Source: an uncultured Clostridia bacterium
Lineage (GTDB): Bacteria; Bacillota; Clostridia; Oscillospirales; Ruminococcaceae
Reading direction: 5' to 3'
Assembly: GCA_945947715.1 (NCBI GenBank)
Contig: CAMEYZ010000021.1
Location: 1-15,659 of the forward strand
DNA length: 15,659 nt
A model generated the notes under the pieces. It saw only the letters and a list, made by a program, of their open reading frames with translations. It did not search any database and had not been told where the DNA came from. Positions 6,352 to 14,090 of this stretch are shown here, in pieces. Both the position numbers and the translations under genes were made by a program. Positions within the stretch are counted from its first letter, which is position 1, and every line of letters starts with the position of its first letter.

Positions 6352-7785
6352 ATGAAGAATATTTTATTCGCCGCTTCTGAATGTGTGCCCTTTATCAAGA
6401 CAGGCGGACTTGCCGATGTAGTGGGTACTCTTCCGAAGATGTTCAACAAGGAAGAATTTGACGTAAGAGTTATTATCCCGAATTATACCTGTATCCCCGA
6501 TAAATACCGCAACAGCTTCAAGTATGTGACTCACTTCTATATGGAGCTGGGACATCGTTTTGACAGCGTTCATGTGGGCATCATGGAGTATGAGCTGGAC
6601 GGTATCAAGTTCTATTTCGTGGATAATGAGTTTTACTTCGGCGGAGCAAAGCCCTATGCAGATACCCGCTATGATATCGAAAAGTTCACATTTTTCAGCA
6701 AGGCTGTGCTTGCAATCCTTCCTGTTATCAATTTCCGTCCGGACGTTATCCACTGCCATGACTGGCAGGCGGCGCTTATCCCTGTGTTCATGAAGACTAT
6801 CTATGCGGGCAATTCCTTCTATTCGAATACAAAGACTATAATGACTATCCATAACCTCCGCTTCCAGGGCATCTGGGATGTGGATACCTTCAAGTATCTC
6901 ACCGGTCTGCCAGACTACATGTTCACCCCCGATAAGCTGGAGTATAAAAAGGATGCCAATATGCTTAAGGGCGGCATCGTTTACTCCGACTATATCACCA
7001 CCGTCAGCAATACATACGCAGGAGAGATACAGAGCTGGGAGTACGGCGAGGGCTTAGATGGGCTTCTCCGTGCGAGAAACCGCACTCTCTGCGGAATCGT
7101 CAACGGTATCGACTATGAGGCGTACAATCCCTCAAAGGACAAGGATATCGCTAAGACCTACAACAGCAAGACCTTCCGCAAGGCAAAGGAAGCCAATAAG
7201 CTCGCTCTCCAGGAGGAGCTGGGTCTTAGTAAGGACGAGAACAAGTTTGTCATCTCCATTATTTCAAGACTTACCGACCAGAAGGGCCTTGACCTTGTAA
7301 AGTATGTTCTGGACCAGATATGCGACAAATTTACGCAGTTTATCGTTGTGGGAACAGGCGATGAGCAGTATGAAAATCTTTTCAAGCACTATCAGTGGAA
7401 GTATAAGGGCCGTGTTTCCGCAAACATTTTCTTCTCGGAGCCCTTTGCACATAAAGTTTATGCTTCCTCGGACGCTGTGCTTGTACCGTCCCGCTTCGAG
7501 CCCTGCGGACTTACACAGCTTATCGGCATGAGATACGGTACCCTTCCTATCGTCCGCGAGACAGGCGGCCTCAAGGATACGGTAACTCCCTACAACGAGT
7601 ACGAAAATACCGGCACAGGCTTCTCCTTTGCAAACTATAATGCAGGCGAGCTCATCAATACCATTAACTACGCAAAGAAGGTATTCTTTGACAATCGCAA
7701 GGCGTGGGACGATATGGTCCGCAGAGCAATGACCGCGGATTATTCCTGGAACACCTCCGCTAAGAAGTATGAAGAGCTGTATTAG
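6352..7785 (+). CDS. glgA: Glycogen synthase (ADP-glucose type)
   Basis: A 477-residue GT5 glycosyltransferase, the normal full length for bacterial GlgA. It adds glucose from ADP-glucose to the non-reducing ends of glycogen in the cytoplasm. Residues 16-23 are KTGGLADV, the N-terminal ADP-glucose-binding loop. The GT-B C-terminal half has the SRLTDQKGLDLV segment and PSRFEPCGLTQL with catalytic-site Glu383, followed by ETGGLKDTV. The start is set by GGAGGA 6 bases before ATG. Other glycogen genes (glgB, glgC, glgD, glgP) are not in the window, so this copy stands apart from a classical glg cluster. It heads an operon with a membrane protein 11 bases downstream and a PilT-type ATPase. Confidence 0.95.
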   Translation: MKNILFAASECVPFIKTGGLADVVGTLPKMFNKEEFDVRVIIPNYTCIPDKYRNSFKYVTHFYMELGHRFDSVHVGIMEYELDGIKFYFVDNEFYFGGAKPYADTRYDIEKFTFFSKAVLAILPVINFRPDVIHCHDWQAALIPVFMKTIYAGNSFYSNTKTIMTIHNLRFQGIWDVDTFKYLTGLPDYMFTPDKLEYKKDANMLKGGIVYSDYITTVSNTYAGEIQSWEYGEGLDGLLRARNRTLCGIVNGIDYEAYNPSKDKDIAKTYNSKTFRKAKEANKLALQEELGLSKDENKFVISIISRLTDQKGLDLVKYVLDQICDKFTQFIVVGTGDEQYENLFKHYQWKYKGRVSANIFFSEPFAHKVYASSDAVLVPSRFEPCGLTQLIGMRYGTLPIVRETGGLKDTVTPYNEYENTGTGFSFANYNAGELINTINYAKKVFFDNRKAWDDMVRRAMTADYSWNTSAKKYEELY

Positions 7786-7796
7786 CGAATCACGTC

Positions 7797-8285
7797 ATGG
7801 AACTGAATGATAAGATAGAGGATATTTCGGAGGAGCCCGGAAAAAAGGGCTTCTTCGATAGTATAAGCTTCGGGGCAGGGAATATGGTCCTCTGTGCGGG
7901 GATAACCGCTGCCTCGTCGATTTTGGGAATGGACGGGCTTTTCAGTGAAGGCGCAATGCTTCCGCTGAGAGGTGCCGCTCTGATACTTATGCTTGTGAAC
8001 TGGCTGTTCTCGGCCTATCTGGGCGGGAGAGACAGACGGACTGTATTTGCAGTGTATTCGCTGTGCTACTGGATAGTGCCCACGGTGATATATATCGCCT
8101 GCGGATTTTCGGTGTCGAAGGCCGCTGCTGTGCCGATCATCGGCGAGCTGGGCGGAATGCTGACCATATATCCCTTCAGCTTTGCCGCAGGAGCCACGGG
8201 GCTGCCCGAATGGTTTTTTTCCGCAGTGATGCTGATAGCGGTCTTAGCAGTCTATAAATTCACAAGCTCATATTACAGCGAATAG
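7797..8285 (+). CDS. Small multi-pass membrane protein, function unknown
   Basis: A 162-residue protein with an acidic, soluble N-terminus (about 1-22) and four or five hydrophobic segments (about 25-45, 55-75, 82-102, 105-130 and 136-154). A positively charged GGRDRR loop follows the second. I do not recognise the family. The start is 11 bases after the glgA stop and no clear Shine-Dalgarno sequence lies between, so translation may be coupled to glgA. It precedes the PilT-type ATPase by 29 bases, so it could belong functionally to either neighbour; a role as a membrane anchor for the pilus motor is possible but unsupported by any motif. It could be lineage-specific. Confidence 0.7.
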   Translation: MELNDKIEDISEEPGKKGFFDSISFGAGNMVLCAGITAASSILGMDGLFSEGAMLPLRGAALILMLVNWLFSAYLGGRDRRTVFAVYSLCYWIVPTVIYIACGFSVSKAAAVPIIGELGGMLTIYPFSFAAGATGLPEWFFSAVMLIAVLAVYKFTSSYYSE

Positions 8286-8314
8286 CTGAATCACATAAGG
8301 AGTAATGTAAAAAA

Positions 8315-9382
8315 ATGGTTCTTAACGATATGAACGATCTGGTGGCATACGCCAGAGAACAGAAGGTATCCGATATTCATATGAACGTGGGTTCGCCCAC
8401 GATGTTCCGTATCCACGGAAGCCTCGTGCCCTGCGACCTGGCGCTGTCGGACGAGCATGTCACCTACCTGATATATTCCATGTTTGACGAGGAGAAAAAG
8501 CGTCTTTTCGAGGCGGGCGAGGACTTAGACTTTGCCCTTGCTGCACCTGACGGTTCCCGTGCCCGTGTAAACGTGCTGCGTTCAAAGGGACATATCGGAG
8601 CAGTGCTTCGTCTGCTGAACACGTCCATACCCACGCTGGAGCAGCTTAATCTTCCCGAGGTGCTCATGGAGATAGCAGACCAGCCCCGTGGACTTATCCT
8701 TGTAACAGGACCTACAGGCTCGGGTAAATCTACCACCCTTGCTGCGATGATAAATCACGTAAACATGACAAAGCCGGTACATATCCTCACCATCGAGGAC
8801 CCTATCGAGTATGTATATCCCCAGGGCATGGCGGCTATCCGTCAGAGAGAGGTAGGCGTTGACGTCAAGGACTTCAATACTGCGCTTAAGTCTGCGCTTC
8901 GTGAGGACCCGGACGTTATCCTCGTGGGCGAAATGAGAGACTATGAGACCATTTCGCTGGCAGTTACCGCAGCCGAAACAGGACATCTTGTAATGGGAAC
9001 ACTTCACACCACCAGCGCACCTATGACGATAGACAGAATCATTGATGCCTGCCCTCCTCATGCACAGGCGCAGGTAAGAACACAGGTAGCAGCGACCCTC
9101 AAGGGTGTTATCACACAGTGTCTGGTGCCGGTAAAGGGCGGTGGCGGACGAGTTGCCGCAACGGAGATACTCGTGGGAACTGATGCAGCGCTGAACCTTG
9201 TCCGCACATCGAAGTGCCACCAGCTGAACTCGATCATGCAGATGGGTAAGGCCCAGGGAATGCACACCCTGAATGCCGACCTTGCAAGGCTCTATAAGGA
9301 GGGCAAGATCGAACAGGAGAAGGCACTTGAATACTGCACCGACAAGGCCGAGTGCACCAAAATGATGAACGAATATCTTTAA
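8315..9382 (+). CDS. pilT: Type IV pilus retraction ATPase, PilT-like
   Basis: A 355-residue secretion-superfamily ATPase of typical PilT length. An N-terminal PAS-like domain (SDIHMNVGSPTMFRIHG, 19-35) is followed by Walker A GPTGSGKST (132-140), the Asp box TIEDPIEY (159-166), Walker B with Glu206 in DPDVILVGEMRD (198-209), the His box GHLVMGTLHT (223-232), and a C-terminal AALNLVRTSK (291-300) matching the AIRNLIRE motif of PilT. The last motif favours PilT over PilB. The hexamer would power pilus retraction at the inner face of the membrane. AAGGAG (8297-8302) sets the start. No pilin, pilB, pilC or pilM-Q gene is nearby, so it is an isolated copy. Ruminococcus albus is known to use pilin-like proteins for cellulose adhesion, which makes a pilus role plausible. 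Confidence 0.92.
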   Translation: MVLNDMNDLVAYAREQKVSDIHMNVGSPTMFRIHGSLVPCDLALSDEHVTYLIYSMFDEEKKRLFEAGEDLDFALAAPDGSRARVNVLRSKGHIGAVLRLLNTSIPTLEQLNLPEVLMEIADQPRGLILVTGPTGSGKSTTLAAMINHVNMTKPVHILTIEDPIEYVYPQGMAAIRQREVGVDVKDFNTALKSALREDPDVILVGEMRDYETISLAVTAAETGHLVMGTLHTTSAPMTIDRIIDACPPHAQAQVRTQVAATLKGVITQCLVPVKGGGGRVAATEILVGTDAALNLVRTSKCHQLNSIMQMGKAQGMHTLNADLARLYKEGKIEQEKALEYCTDKAECTKMMNEYL

Positions 9383-9394
9383 TTGATAATTATT

Positions 9395-9445
9395 AAGGCG
9401 GTCCGCCGACAGCTCTGTGTGAGTGTTGGTGTGACCGCCTTTTGC
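9395..9445 (+). terminator. Intrinsic terminator of the glgA-pilT operon
   Basis: AAGGCGGTC (9395-9403) pairs with GACCGCCTT (9433-9441), and the loop contains a further CCGACA/TGTTGG stem (9406-9411 with 9424-9429, one G-T pair). The plus strand continues TTTGCTTT. It lies just before the stop of the convergent NUDIX gene and may also serve it, with a poorer T-tract in that direction. Confidence 0.82.
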
Positions 9446-9446
9446 T

Positions 9447-9983
9447 TTACTTTTCGGAGCATATTATCCCCTCATTCAAGAGCATTTCCAGCACACGATT
9501 CTCCCTGTCAGTCATGACGTAAAAGCATGGGTCGCCGGATTTTTCCCTGTGGTCTCCGCCCCGATTGACTTCTATGGCATGGCGGGGAGTTACGAATTCA
9601 AGGGTGAACTGCTCTTCGTTTTCGTAATCGTCGAGGTGCTGGCTGCCGATATTATCGTCGGTATCGCAGAGATAGTAGAAGTTGTCCTGAATGAAGATAT
9701 CCTCGCGAGTGCCCTTTTGTATGCGGTGGACATAGCCGTACTCCCGGACAGAATCGGGCAGCACAGTAAGACCGCTTTCCTCCCTGACCTCGCGGATAAG
9801 GGTGTCGATGTGAGCCTCGCCGCTGTCGATACCGCCTCCGGGAAACTTGTAGTAGTCGTATTTCAGGCTGTGTATCATGGCGAGCTTATGGCCGCGGACG
9901 ATCATTCCCCGGACTGAGGGACGGGAAAAAACGGAGCCGTTTTTCTTGTAGTCGTTGGTATCTATTTCAAAAAGTAAGCGCAT
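9447..9983 (-). CDS. NUDIX hydrolase
   Basis: A 178-residue protein with a perfect Nudix box, GX5EX7REVREESGL, at residues 50-72, preceded by the substrate-side strand RPSVRGMIVRGHKLAMIHS. These Mg2+-dependent enzymes cleave nucleoside diphosphates linked to another moiety; the substrate cannot be read from the box. A C-terminal alpha-helical tail (about 160-178) follows. The frame extends upstream to 10052, but ATG at 9983 is chosen because AAGGAGG lies 7 bases before it and because the longer form would overlap the upstream gene by 44 bases. It is the last gene of the four-gene minus-strand operon, 25 bases after its neighbour. Confidence 0.88.
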   Translation of the reverse strand: MRLLFEIDTNDYKKNGSVFSRPSVRGMIVRGHKLAMIHSLKYDYYKFPGGGIDSGEAHIDTLIREVREESGLTVLPDSVREYGYVHRIQKGTREDIFIQDNFYYLCDTDDNIGSQHLDDYENEEQFTLEFVTPRHAIEVNRGGDHREKSGDPCFYVMTDRENRVLEMLLNEGIICSEK

Positions 9984-10008
9984 GGTGAACCTCCTTGTAA
10001 AGCTGTTG

Positions 10009-10707
10009 CTATCCGAGCTGTGAAAGCTGGACCCTTCCGGTCTGAACATCAATTATAACCGCCGAGGAATGGGGATGATTCCAGTCCACAACACCGTCAA
10101 GGATATATACTGCCGCACCCGGAGCATTTTCCCAGAAGTCACGTTCAGCGAAGATATCGGGGTACTGGTCCTGCGTGGCGGTGAAGGATACATTTTCGTA
10201 AGACAGCGCCCATTTTGCCTGCTGTGAGTAATTTTGTGAATATTCCACGGCACGTTCTGGCGATGTCACAAAGCGCACGCTGAAATGACCGGTGCCCTGC
10301 ATAAAGCTTGGCAGGTAATCAAACCGATAATCGCCGATAACATCGTCCCGAAAATCGGGAAACCACATAGGCTCTTTTATGTTGGAGTACATTCCGACAA
10401 AGCCCCTCTGGAAGGGGTACTGCCACAGCATGCGGGAGCTAAGTCCCATAGGCGGCATTGAAAAAATGAGCATCAGCACTATCAGAGCGGAAATGACCTG
10501 TAAAACGATGTCCTTTTTCTTTGACGGAGCTTTTTTGCCGCTTTTCAGGCACCCCGCAGAGCTTATGCCGAAGATAAGGGCTGCAAAAATAAACTGTATG
10601 GAGGCAGTGAGGATAAACCCGATAAGACACAGCGCCGTGAAAACGATAAGAATTATCCCGAAGGTGCGGGAGGATTTTAGTTCCATTCTCATCACCTTTT
10701 CCGTCAT
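10009..10707 (-). CDS. Membrane protein of unknown function with large C-terminal domain
   Basis: A 232-residue protein with three predicted membrane segments in its first third (about 14-33, 36-52 and 66-83), a basic cytoplasmic loop GKKAPSKKK between the second and third, and a soluble domain of about 150 residues after them that should face outside. This domain is rich in aromatic residues (W, F, Y) and ends with AVYILDGVVDWNHPHSS and a VIIDVQTGRVQLSQLG strand. I do not recognise the family. Its ATG overlaps the stop of the acetyltransferase gene by four bases (ATGA), a sign of coupling; a start at Met8 (10686), 8 bases after AAAGG, is an alternative. Substrate and role unknown. Confidence 0.7.
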   Translation of the reverse strand: MTEKVMRMELKSSRTFGIILIVFTALCLIGFILTASIQFIFAALIFGISSAGCLKSGKKAPSKKKDIVLQVISALIVLMLIFSMPPMGLSSRMLWQYPFQRGFVGMYSNIKEPMWFPDFRDDVIGDYRFDYLPSFMQGTGHFSVRFVTSPERAVEYSQNYSQQAKWALSYENVSFTATQDQYPDIFAERDFWENAPGAAVYILDGVVDWNHPHSSAVIIDVQTGRVQLSQLG

Positions 10708-11222
10708 TTCACTTTGTAGACGAACCGGTAAAGCAGATCCTTCATGGCCTCAAATTCGTCCTCGGAAACAGTCCTGCCGGAGGTCATAATGATAAGCGGC
10801 AGAGGCTTTTGCCCTTCGGAGTAGGGCGGCTGAATGTAGGTATAATCGTTGGTGACGAAGCCGTTTCGCTCATAGAAGGCAATGCGGCGCTTTGCCATGT
10901 CGGTCTCAGGGAGCTCCACCTCAAGGCATACCATGCAGGACAGCTTAGATACTATCTCCCTTAGCATCGCCGAGCCCATGCCACCGCCGCGGCAGTCGGG
11001 GTCCACAGCGAAATGCTCCACATAGGCGAAGTGCTCAAACTGCCATACTGTGATAAAGGCTGTGACCTGTCCGCTGTCTGATTTCACGCCGTAGATGCTG
11101 TACATTGGTTCAGATAGCAGCGCCTTCTGCTTTTCATAAGGACGACGCTCGTCTGTGGGGAAGCTTTTCTCCATAAGGGAATATACCCTGTCAAAATCGT
11201 TGATATCAAGTTTTTGCAGCAT
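10704..11222 (-). CDS. GNAT family N-acetyltransferase
   Basis: A 172-residue Gcn5-related acetyltransferase. The acetyl-CoA binding motif A is HFAVDPDCRGGGMGSAML, with the pyrophosphate-binding R-G-G-G-M-G at residues 78-83, and the C-terminal motif RRIAFYERNGF (112-122) holds the usual Tyr near the active site. The acceptor may be an amine on a small molecule or a protein; the sequence does not say. AAGGAG lies 8 bases before ATG. It is 14 bases downstream of the TfoX-like gene and shares a four-base overlap with the membrane protein gene, so it is mid-operon. Fairly sure of the fold, unsure of substrate. Confidence 0.88.
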   Translation of the reverse strand: MLQKLDINDFDRVYSLMEKSFPTDERRPYEKQKALLSEPMYSIYGVKSDSGQVTAFITVWQFEHFAYVEHFAVDPDCRGGGMGSAMLREIVSKLSCMVCLEVELPETDMAKRRIAFYERNGFVTNDYTYIQPPYSEGQKPLPLIIMTSGRTVSEDEFEAMKDLLYRFVYKVK

Positions 11223-11236
11223 GATTTTCTCCTTGT

Positions 11237-11500
11237 TTATCCTTTGAGCTTGTGCTTGTTGTAAAACTCCTTTAATTCAGCTTTTCTCTCATCGGGAAGC
11301 AGTGTTTTCTTAACGCCCTGAATCGCGCCCTCCAGTGCCAGCAGTCGATGTATGCAGGCGGAGCTGTCTATCTGCTGTATTTTCAGCCAAGCCTGTTCTG
11401 CGCCTGTGGATTTAAGCTCTTCGGTGGTAAAGATGCCCACCTGATTAAGCTGCTCTTCGACTGTGCTGCCGATGTTGAGGAGCCTTGATAATTCGCCCAT
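11237..11500 (-). CDS. TfoX C-terminal-domain-like protein
   Basis: An 87-residue protein matching the C-terminal domain of TfoX/Sxy (PF04994 type), with a helix-hairpin-helix-like core: LLNIGSTVEEQLNQVGI, then TTEELKSTGAEQAWLKI, then HRLLALEGAIQGV. The N-terminal TfoX domain is absent. In proteobacteria TfoX activates competence genes; free-standing C-terminal domains in Firmicutes are common and of unknown role, so no competence function is claimed. The frame is open to 11614, but ATG at 11500 has GGAGGG 6 bases upstream and matches the domain start. It is the first gene of the operon that continues with the acetyltransferase. Confidence 0.8.
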   Translation of the reverse strand: MGELSRLLNIGSTVEEQLNQVGIFTTEELKSTGAEQAWLKIQQIDSSACIHRLLALEGAIQGVKKTLLPDERKAELKEFYNKHKLKG

Positions 11501-11536
11501 AATATCCCTCCGCATATCATATTTTGCTCTGTTTAC

Positions 11537-11565
11537 ATTATAACAGAACCAGCCGGATAAATCAA
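11537..11565 (-). promoter_or_regulatory. Promoter of the TfoX-like/GNAT/membrane/NUDIX operon
   Basis: On the minus strand TTGATT (11565-11560) and TATAAT (11542-11537) are spaced 17 bases apart. The predicted start near 11530 gives a leader of about 30 bases, which excludes the longer reading frame of the first gene. Confidence 0.75.
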
Positions 11566-11658
11566 TAGTATACGAAAAAAGTCCGCAGAACAGCCCTTTG
11601 CAGGCAGATATCATTGTGAATTTTTTCTTTCAGTCCATATATTGGCGGCGGGATTTTA

Positions 11659-11679
11659 TGCAAATCGCCGAAATTTGCA
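11659..11679. repeat. Inverted repeat upstream of rplM
   Basis: TGCAAAT (11659-11665) and ATTTGCA (11673-11679) are perfect 7-bp arms around CGCCGAA. It lies between the divergent promoters, about 100 bases from that of rplM, with no adjoining T-tract, so a protein-binding site is more likely than a terminator. Confidence 0.45.
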
Positions 11680-11695
11680 AAAATGAAATGAAACA

Positions 11696-11715
11696 AGAGA
11701 AATGAAGAGAAATGA
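11696..11715 (+). repeat. Short purine-rich tandem repeat
   Basis: AGAGAAATGA occurs twice in tandem in a purine-rich stretch (about 11681-11745) with further AAATGA units just before. No gene lies between 11566 and 11777; this repeat and the inverted repeat at 11659-11679 are the only structures seen there. Confidence 0.5.
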
Positions 11716-11777
11716 AGCATTTTCAAGAGATTTTGAGAGAATCGGGGATATATTTGATATTTTTGAGAAATCAGAAA

Positions 11778-11806
11778 TTGACTTTGAGGAAAAAATAATT
11801 TATAAT
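11778..11806 (+). promoter_or_regulatory. Promoter of rplM-rpsI
   Basis: TTGACT (11778-11783) and TATAAT (11801-11806) have a 17-base spacer, matching a strong housekeeping promoter. The predicted start is near 11813, just before the structured leader. Confidence 0.85.
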
Positions 11807-11819
11807 AACAATTGTTGTG

Positions 11820-11891
11820 CCGATGATACGTTGTTTTGTTGGGAAAACAAACTTAATTTAACCCGAATCCCGTAATTTGTGAGATCATCGG
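11820..11891 (+). promoter_or_regulatory. Ribosomal protein leader, L13 type (probable)
   Basis: CCGATGAT (11820-11827) pairs perfectly with ATCATCGG (11884-11891), closing a domain whose 5' part is the hairpin TTGTTTT/AAAACAA (11831-11837 with 11844-11850, loop GTTGGG). The loop GGG could pair with CCC in the 3' part. Position and architecture fit the L13 autoregulatory leader known in Firmicutes, in which L13 binds its own mRNA. The ribosome binding site follows at 11908-11914. The class assignment is by position and general shape, not by alignment. Confidence 0.6.
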
Positions 11892-11922
11892 AGAAAAAAA
11901 TTATTTTAAAGGAGATTTGACT

Positions 11923-12351
11923 ATGTCAACTTATATGCCTAAGTCCGGCGAAATCAGCCGTAAATGGTATGTGCTTGATGCAACAGATAAGCCCCTCGGC
12001 CGTGTTGCAGCACAGGCTGCTACAATCCTTCGCGGCAAGCACAAGCCCACCTTCGCACCCCATGCTGACTGTGGTGATCATGTGATCATCATAAACTGCT
12101 CCAAGGCTATCCTCACAGGAAAGAAGCTCGAGCAGAAGACCTACAAGTGGCACACCGGCTGGATCGGCGGCCTCAAGGAGATACAGTATAAGGAGCTTAT
12201 GGGCAAGAACCCTGAAAAGGCAATGTACATTGCTGTAAAGGGAATGATCCCCGACAATACAGTTGGAAGAAAGTCCCTTACCCGTCTGAGAGTATATGCA
12301 GACGCTAACCATAACCACGAGGCTCAGAAGCCCGAAAACTACGAAATATAA
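11923..12351 (+). CDS. rplM: 50S ribosomal protein L13
   Basis: A 142-residue protein of the usual L13 length, an early-assembly 23S rRNA-binding protein of the large subunit. Family features are WYVLDATDKPLGRVAAQAA (16-34), the LRGKHKPTFAPHADCGDHV segment, and the YKWHTGWIGGLKE and PDNTVGRKSLTRLRVY motifs. The start is the ATG 8 bases after AAAGGAG (11908-11914); an upstream in-frame TTG has no suitable spacing. It is the first gene of the conserved rplM-rpsI pair, 15 bases before rpsI. Confidence 0.98.
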   Translation: MSTYMPKSGEISRKWYVLDATDKPLGRVAAQAATILRGKHKPTFAPHADCGDHVIIINCSKAILTGKKLEQKTYKWHTGWIGGLKEIQYKELMGKNPEKAMYIAVKGMIPDNTVGRKSLTRLRVYADANHNHEAQKPENYEI

Positions 12352-12366
12352 AAGGAGGCGGCACTG

Positions 12367-12768
12367 ATGTACGAATCTAAACAGCAGTATTACTATGGCA
12401 CAGGCAGAAGAAAAAGCTCTGTTGCAAGAGTAAGATTATATCCCGGCAGCGGAAATATCACCATAAACGGAAGAACCATCGACGATTACTTTGGTCTTGA
12501 AACACTTAAGCTCATCGTAAGACAGCCTCTTAATATCACAGAGACTGCCGAGAAGTTCGACGTTGTCTGCACAGTAGCAGGCGGCGGTGTAACAGGCCAG
12601 GCAGGCGCTATCAGACACGGCGTTTCCAGAGCACTTCTGGTATTCAATCCCGAGCTTCGTCCTGTTCTCAAGAAGGCAGGCTTCCTCACAAGAGACCCCA
12701 GAATGAAGGAAAGAAAGAAGTACGGCTTAAAGGCTGCCCGCCGCGCTCCTCAGTTCTCAAAGAGATAA
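12367..12768 (+). CDS. rpsI: 30S ribosomal protein S9
   Basis: A 133-residue protein of normal S9 length with YYGTGRRKSSVARVRL, INGRTIDDYF, the glycine-rich VAGGGVTGQAGAIRHGVSRAL and the basic tail ending in FSKR, whose last residue contacts P-site tRNA in the ribosome. AAAGGAGG overlaps the rplM stop. The gene is intact to its last codon, although the integrase of a mobile element begins only 74 bases further on. The 3' end of rpsI is a known insertion site for integrative elements in Firmicutes. Confidence 0.98.
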   Translation: MYESKQQYYYGTGRRKSSVARVRLYPGSGNITINGRTIDDYFGLETLKLIVRQPLNITETAEKFDVVCTVAGGGVTGQAGAIRHGVSRALLVFNPELRPVLKKAGFLTRDPRMKERKKYGLKAARRAPQFSKR

Positions 12769-12842
12769 AAGCTCTCCTTTGTTTATCACGTATCTGCGTG
12801 GTTTCGAGTCACATATCAAACGATTTGGGGCTTGTTTGGAGC
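12769..12842. other. Junction between rpsI and the integrase gene (candidate attachment region)
   Basis: It holds two small inverted repeats. ATCACG/CGTGGT (12785-12790 with 12797-12802) could be a weak terminator for rpsI, as GTTTC follows. CAAAC/GTTTG (12817-12821 with 12834-12838) could be part of an integrase core site. No direct repeat of this stretch was found at the right end of the window, so the crossover point cannot be placed. Confidence 0.45.
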
Positions 12843-14084
12843 TTATAAAGCATTTTCAGGATCATCCGCAGAGTTTTCTGTGGGTGATTCTTTTTTGTCT
12901 GTGTCGGGTTGGGTGGGCTTCGGGCATATTCTGTCGGCAACTGTGTTTATGAGATTTTCCTTTGATTCAAGCAGGACTTCGGCGTAAAATCCGAGTGTCG
13001 TGCTGACGTCGCTGTGGCCAAGCTCCTTTGATACTGCTGACAGATCACCGCTTTCAATAAGTCCGACAGTAGCAAAGGTATGACGCATCATATGTGGGGT
13101 GAGAAACTCAAACTCCGTTCCTTTAGTGCAGCGTGAAAGAGCAGTCCTGAGAGCACCAATGTCACGGTAGTTGCCCATTCCCGACGGAAATATCATTTCG
13201 GGGTGCTTGAACTGACTTCCCAGCTTTTCTCTGAGGGATTTGACGTAAAGCTGCTGATCTCTCAGTATCCTGAGGATAGTTTCATTTTTTATAGAAATGA
13301 GCTTTTTTTCTCCCGTTTTGGTAGATCCTAACGTAAGCCGCTGTCCCTTGGGCAGACTGCTGTCATATATAAGTGTATGCTCAACCAGGATAGATGCGTT
13401 GTCATAGTTTATGTCGCTCCACTTCAACGCCAGAGCTTCCGAGGGGCGAAGTCCTGTCAGCAGGAGGAACTCGAAGTAGCGTTTTTCGTCTTCATCCATC
13501 TTGGAATTTTGGATATGTACGATAAAGCGTTGAGCCTGATCGGGAGTCATATAACGTTTCTTTTTGGGTTCGGTCTTCTTTTTCCAAGTGACATCGTGGG
13601 CGGGACTGTGGTCAATAATTCCACATTGTACGCCGTATGTAAGAATAGACTGTATTGTGGTAAAGTATTTTCTTTTTGAGCCGTTGCTGCCTGTCATCTG
13701 ATTCATTGTCTGAGATAACAGCACGGGATTAAGGCGATTAAGCGGAGTATTGCCCAGAAGAGGCTTGATGTGGTTTTCGTATGAGGATCTGTATGTAGTA
13801 ACGGTCTGAGGCTTCAGATCAGCAGAGTGTATCTCAAAATACAAATCGGCAAGCTCAGAGAACTTCATGGTTCCGTCATAATATGGGTTGTTTTTAATTT
13901 TATCTTCTATCTTGAGGGCATATTTCTGGGCTTCGGCATATGCCTTTTTATATGAAATCGTCGGCGATGCCTCATACTTATCATATTTTCTAATCTGTTT
14001 CCCGTTTCCGTCATAGCCACAAGATGTTATAACTTTGAAGCAATTAGGGTTCCTTTTTGTGGGCCTGTGTTCTATTCGTGCCAT
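12843..14084 (-). CDS. int: Tyrosine-type site-specific integrase
   Basis: A 413-residue phage/ICE-type recombinase. Residues 1-65 form an arm-site-binding domain (FKVITSCGYDGNGKQIRKYDKY), 74-165 the SAM-like core-binding domain (FSELADLYFEI), and 175-385 the catalytic domain. The full catalytic set is present: Arg213 in TGLRPSEALAL, Lys256, His331 and Arg334 in HMMRHTFAT, His357 in LGHSDVSTT and the nucleophile Tyr367. The protein should integrate and excise the element. A polar tail (388-413) is poorly conserved in general. The gene starts with GGAGGG overlapping the TAA of the excisionase-like gene. Its 3' end faces rpsI, the usual layout at an element end. Relatedness to Tn916-type integrases is likely from the domain layout. 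Confidence 0.95.
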   Translation of the reverse strand: MARIEHRPTKRNPNCFKVITSCGYDGNGKQIRKYDKYEASPTISYKKAYAEAQKYALKIEDKIKNNPYYDGTMKFSELADLYFEIHSADLKPQTVTTYRSSYENHIKPLLGNTPLNRLNPVLLSQTMNQMTGSNGSKRKYFTTIQSILTYGVQCGIIDHSPAHDVTWKKKTEPKKKRYMTPDQAQRFIVHIQNSKMDEDEKRYFEFLLLTGLRPSEALALKWSDINYDNASILVEHTLIYDSSLPKGQRLTLGSTKTGEKKLISIKNETILRILRDQQLYVKSLREKLGSQFKHPEMIFPSGMGNYRDIGALRTALSRCTKGTEFEFLTPHMMRHTFATVGLIESGDLSAVSKELGHSDVSTTLGFYAEVLLESKENLINTVADRICPKPTQPDTDKKESPTENSADDPENAL

Positions 14085-14090
14085 TATTTT

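Noticed and set aside
12797..12814. T-arm-like GGTTTCGAGTC next to the integrase, suggesting a tRNA attachment site
   Set aside because: The loop is out of register by one base, the stem does not pair, and no acceptor or anticodon arm is present.
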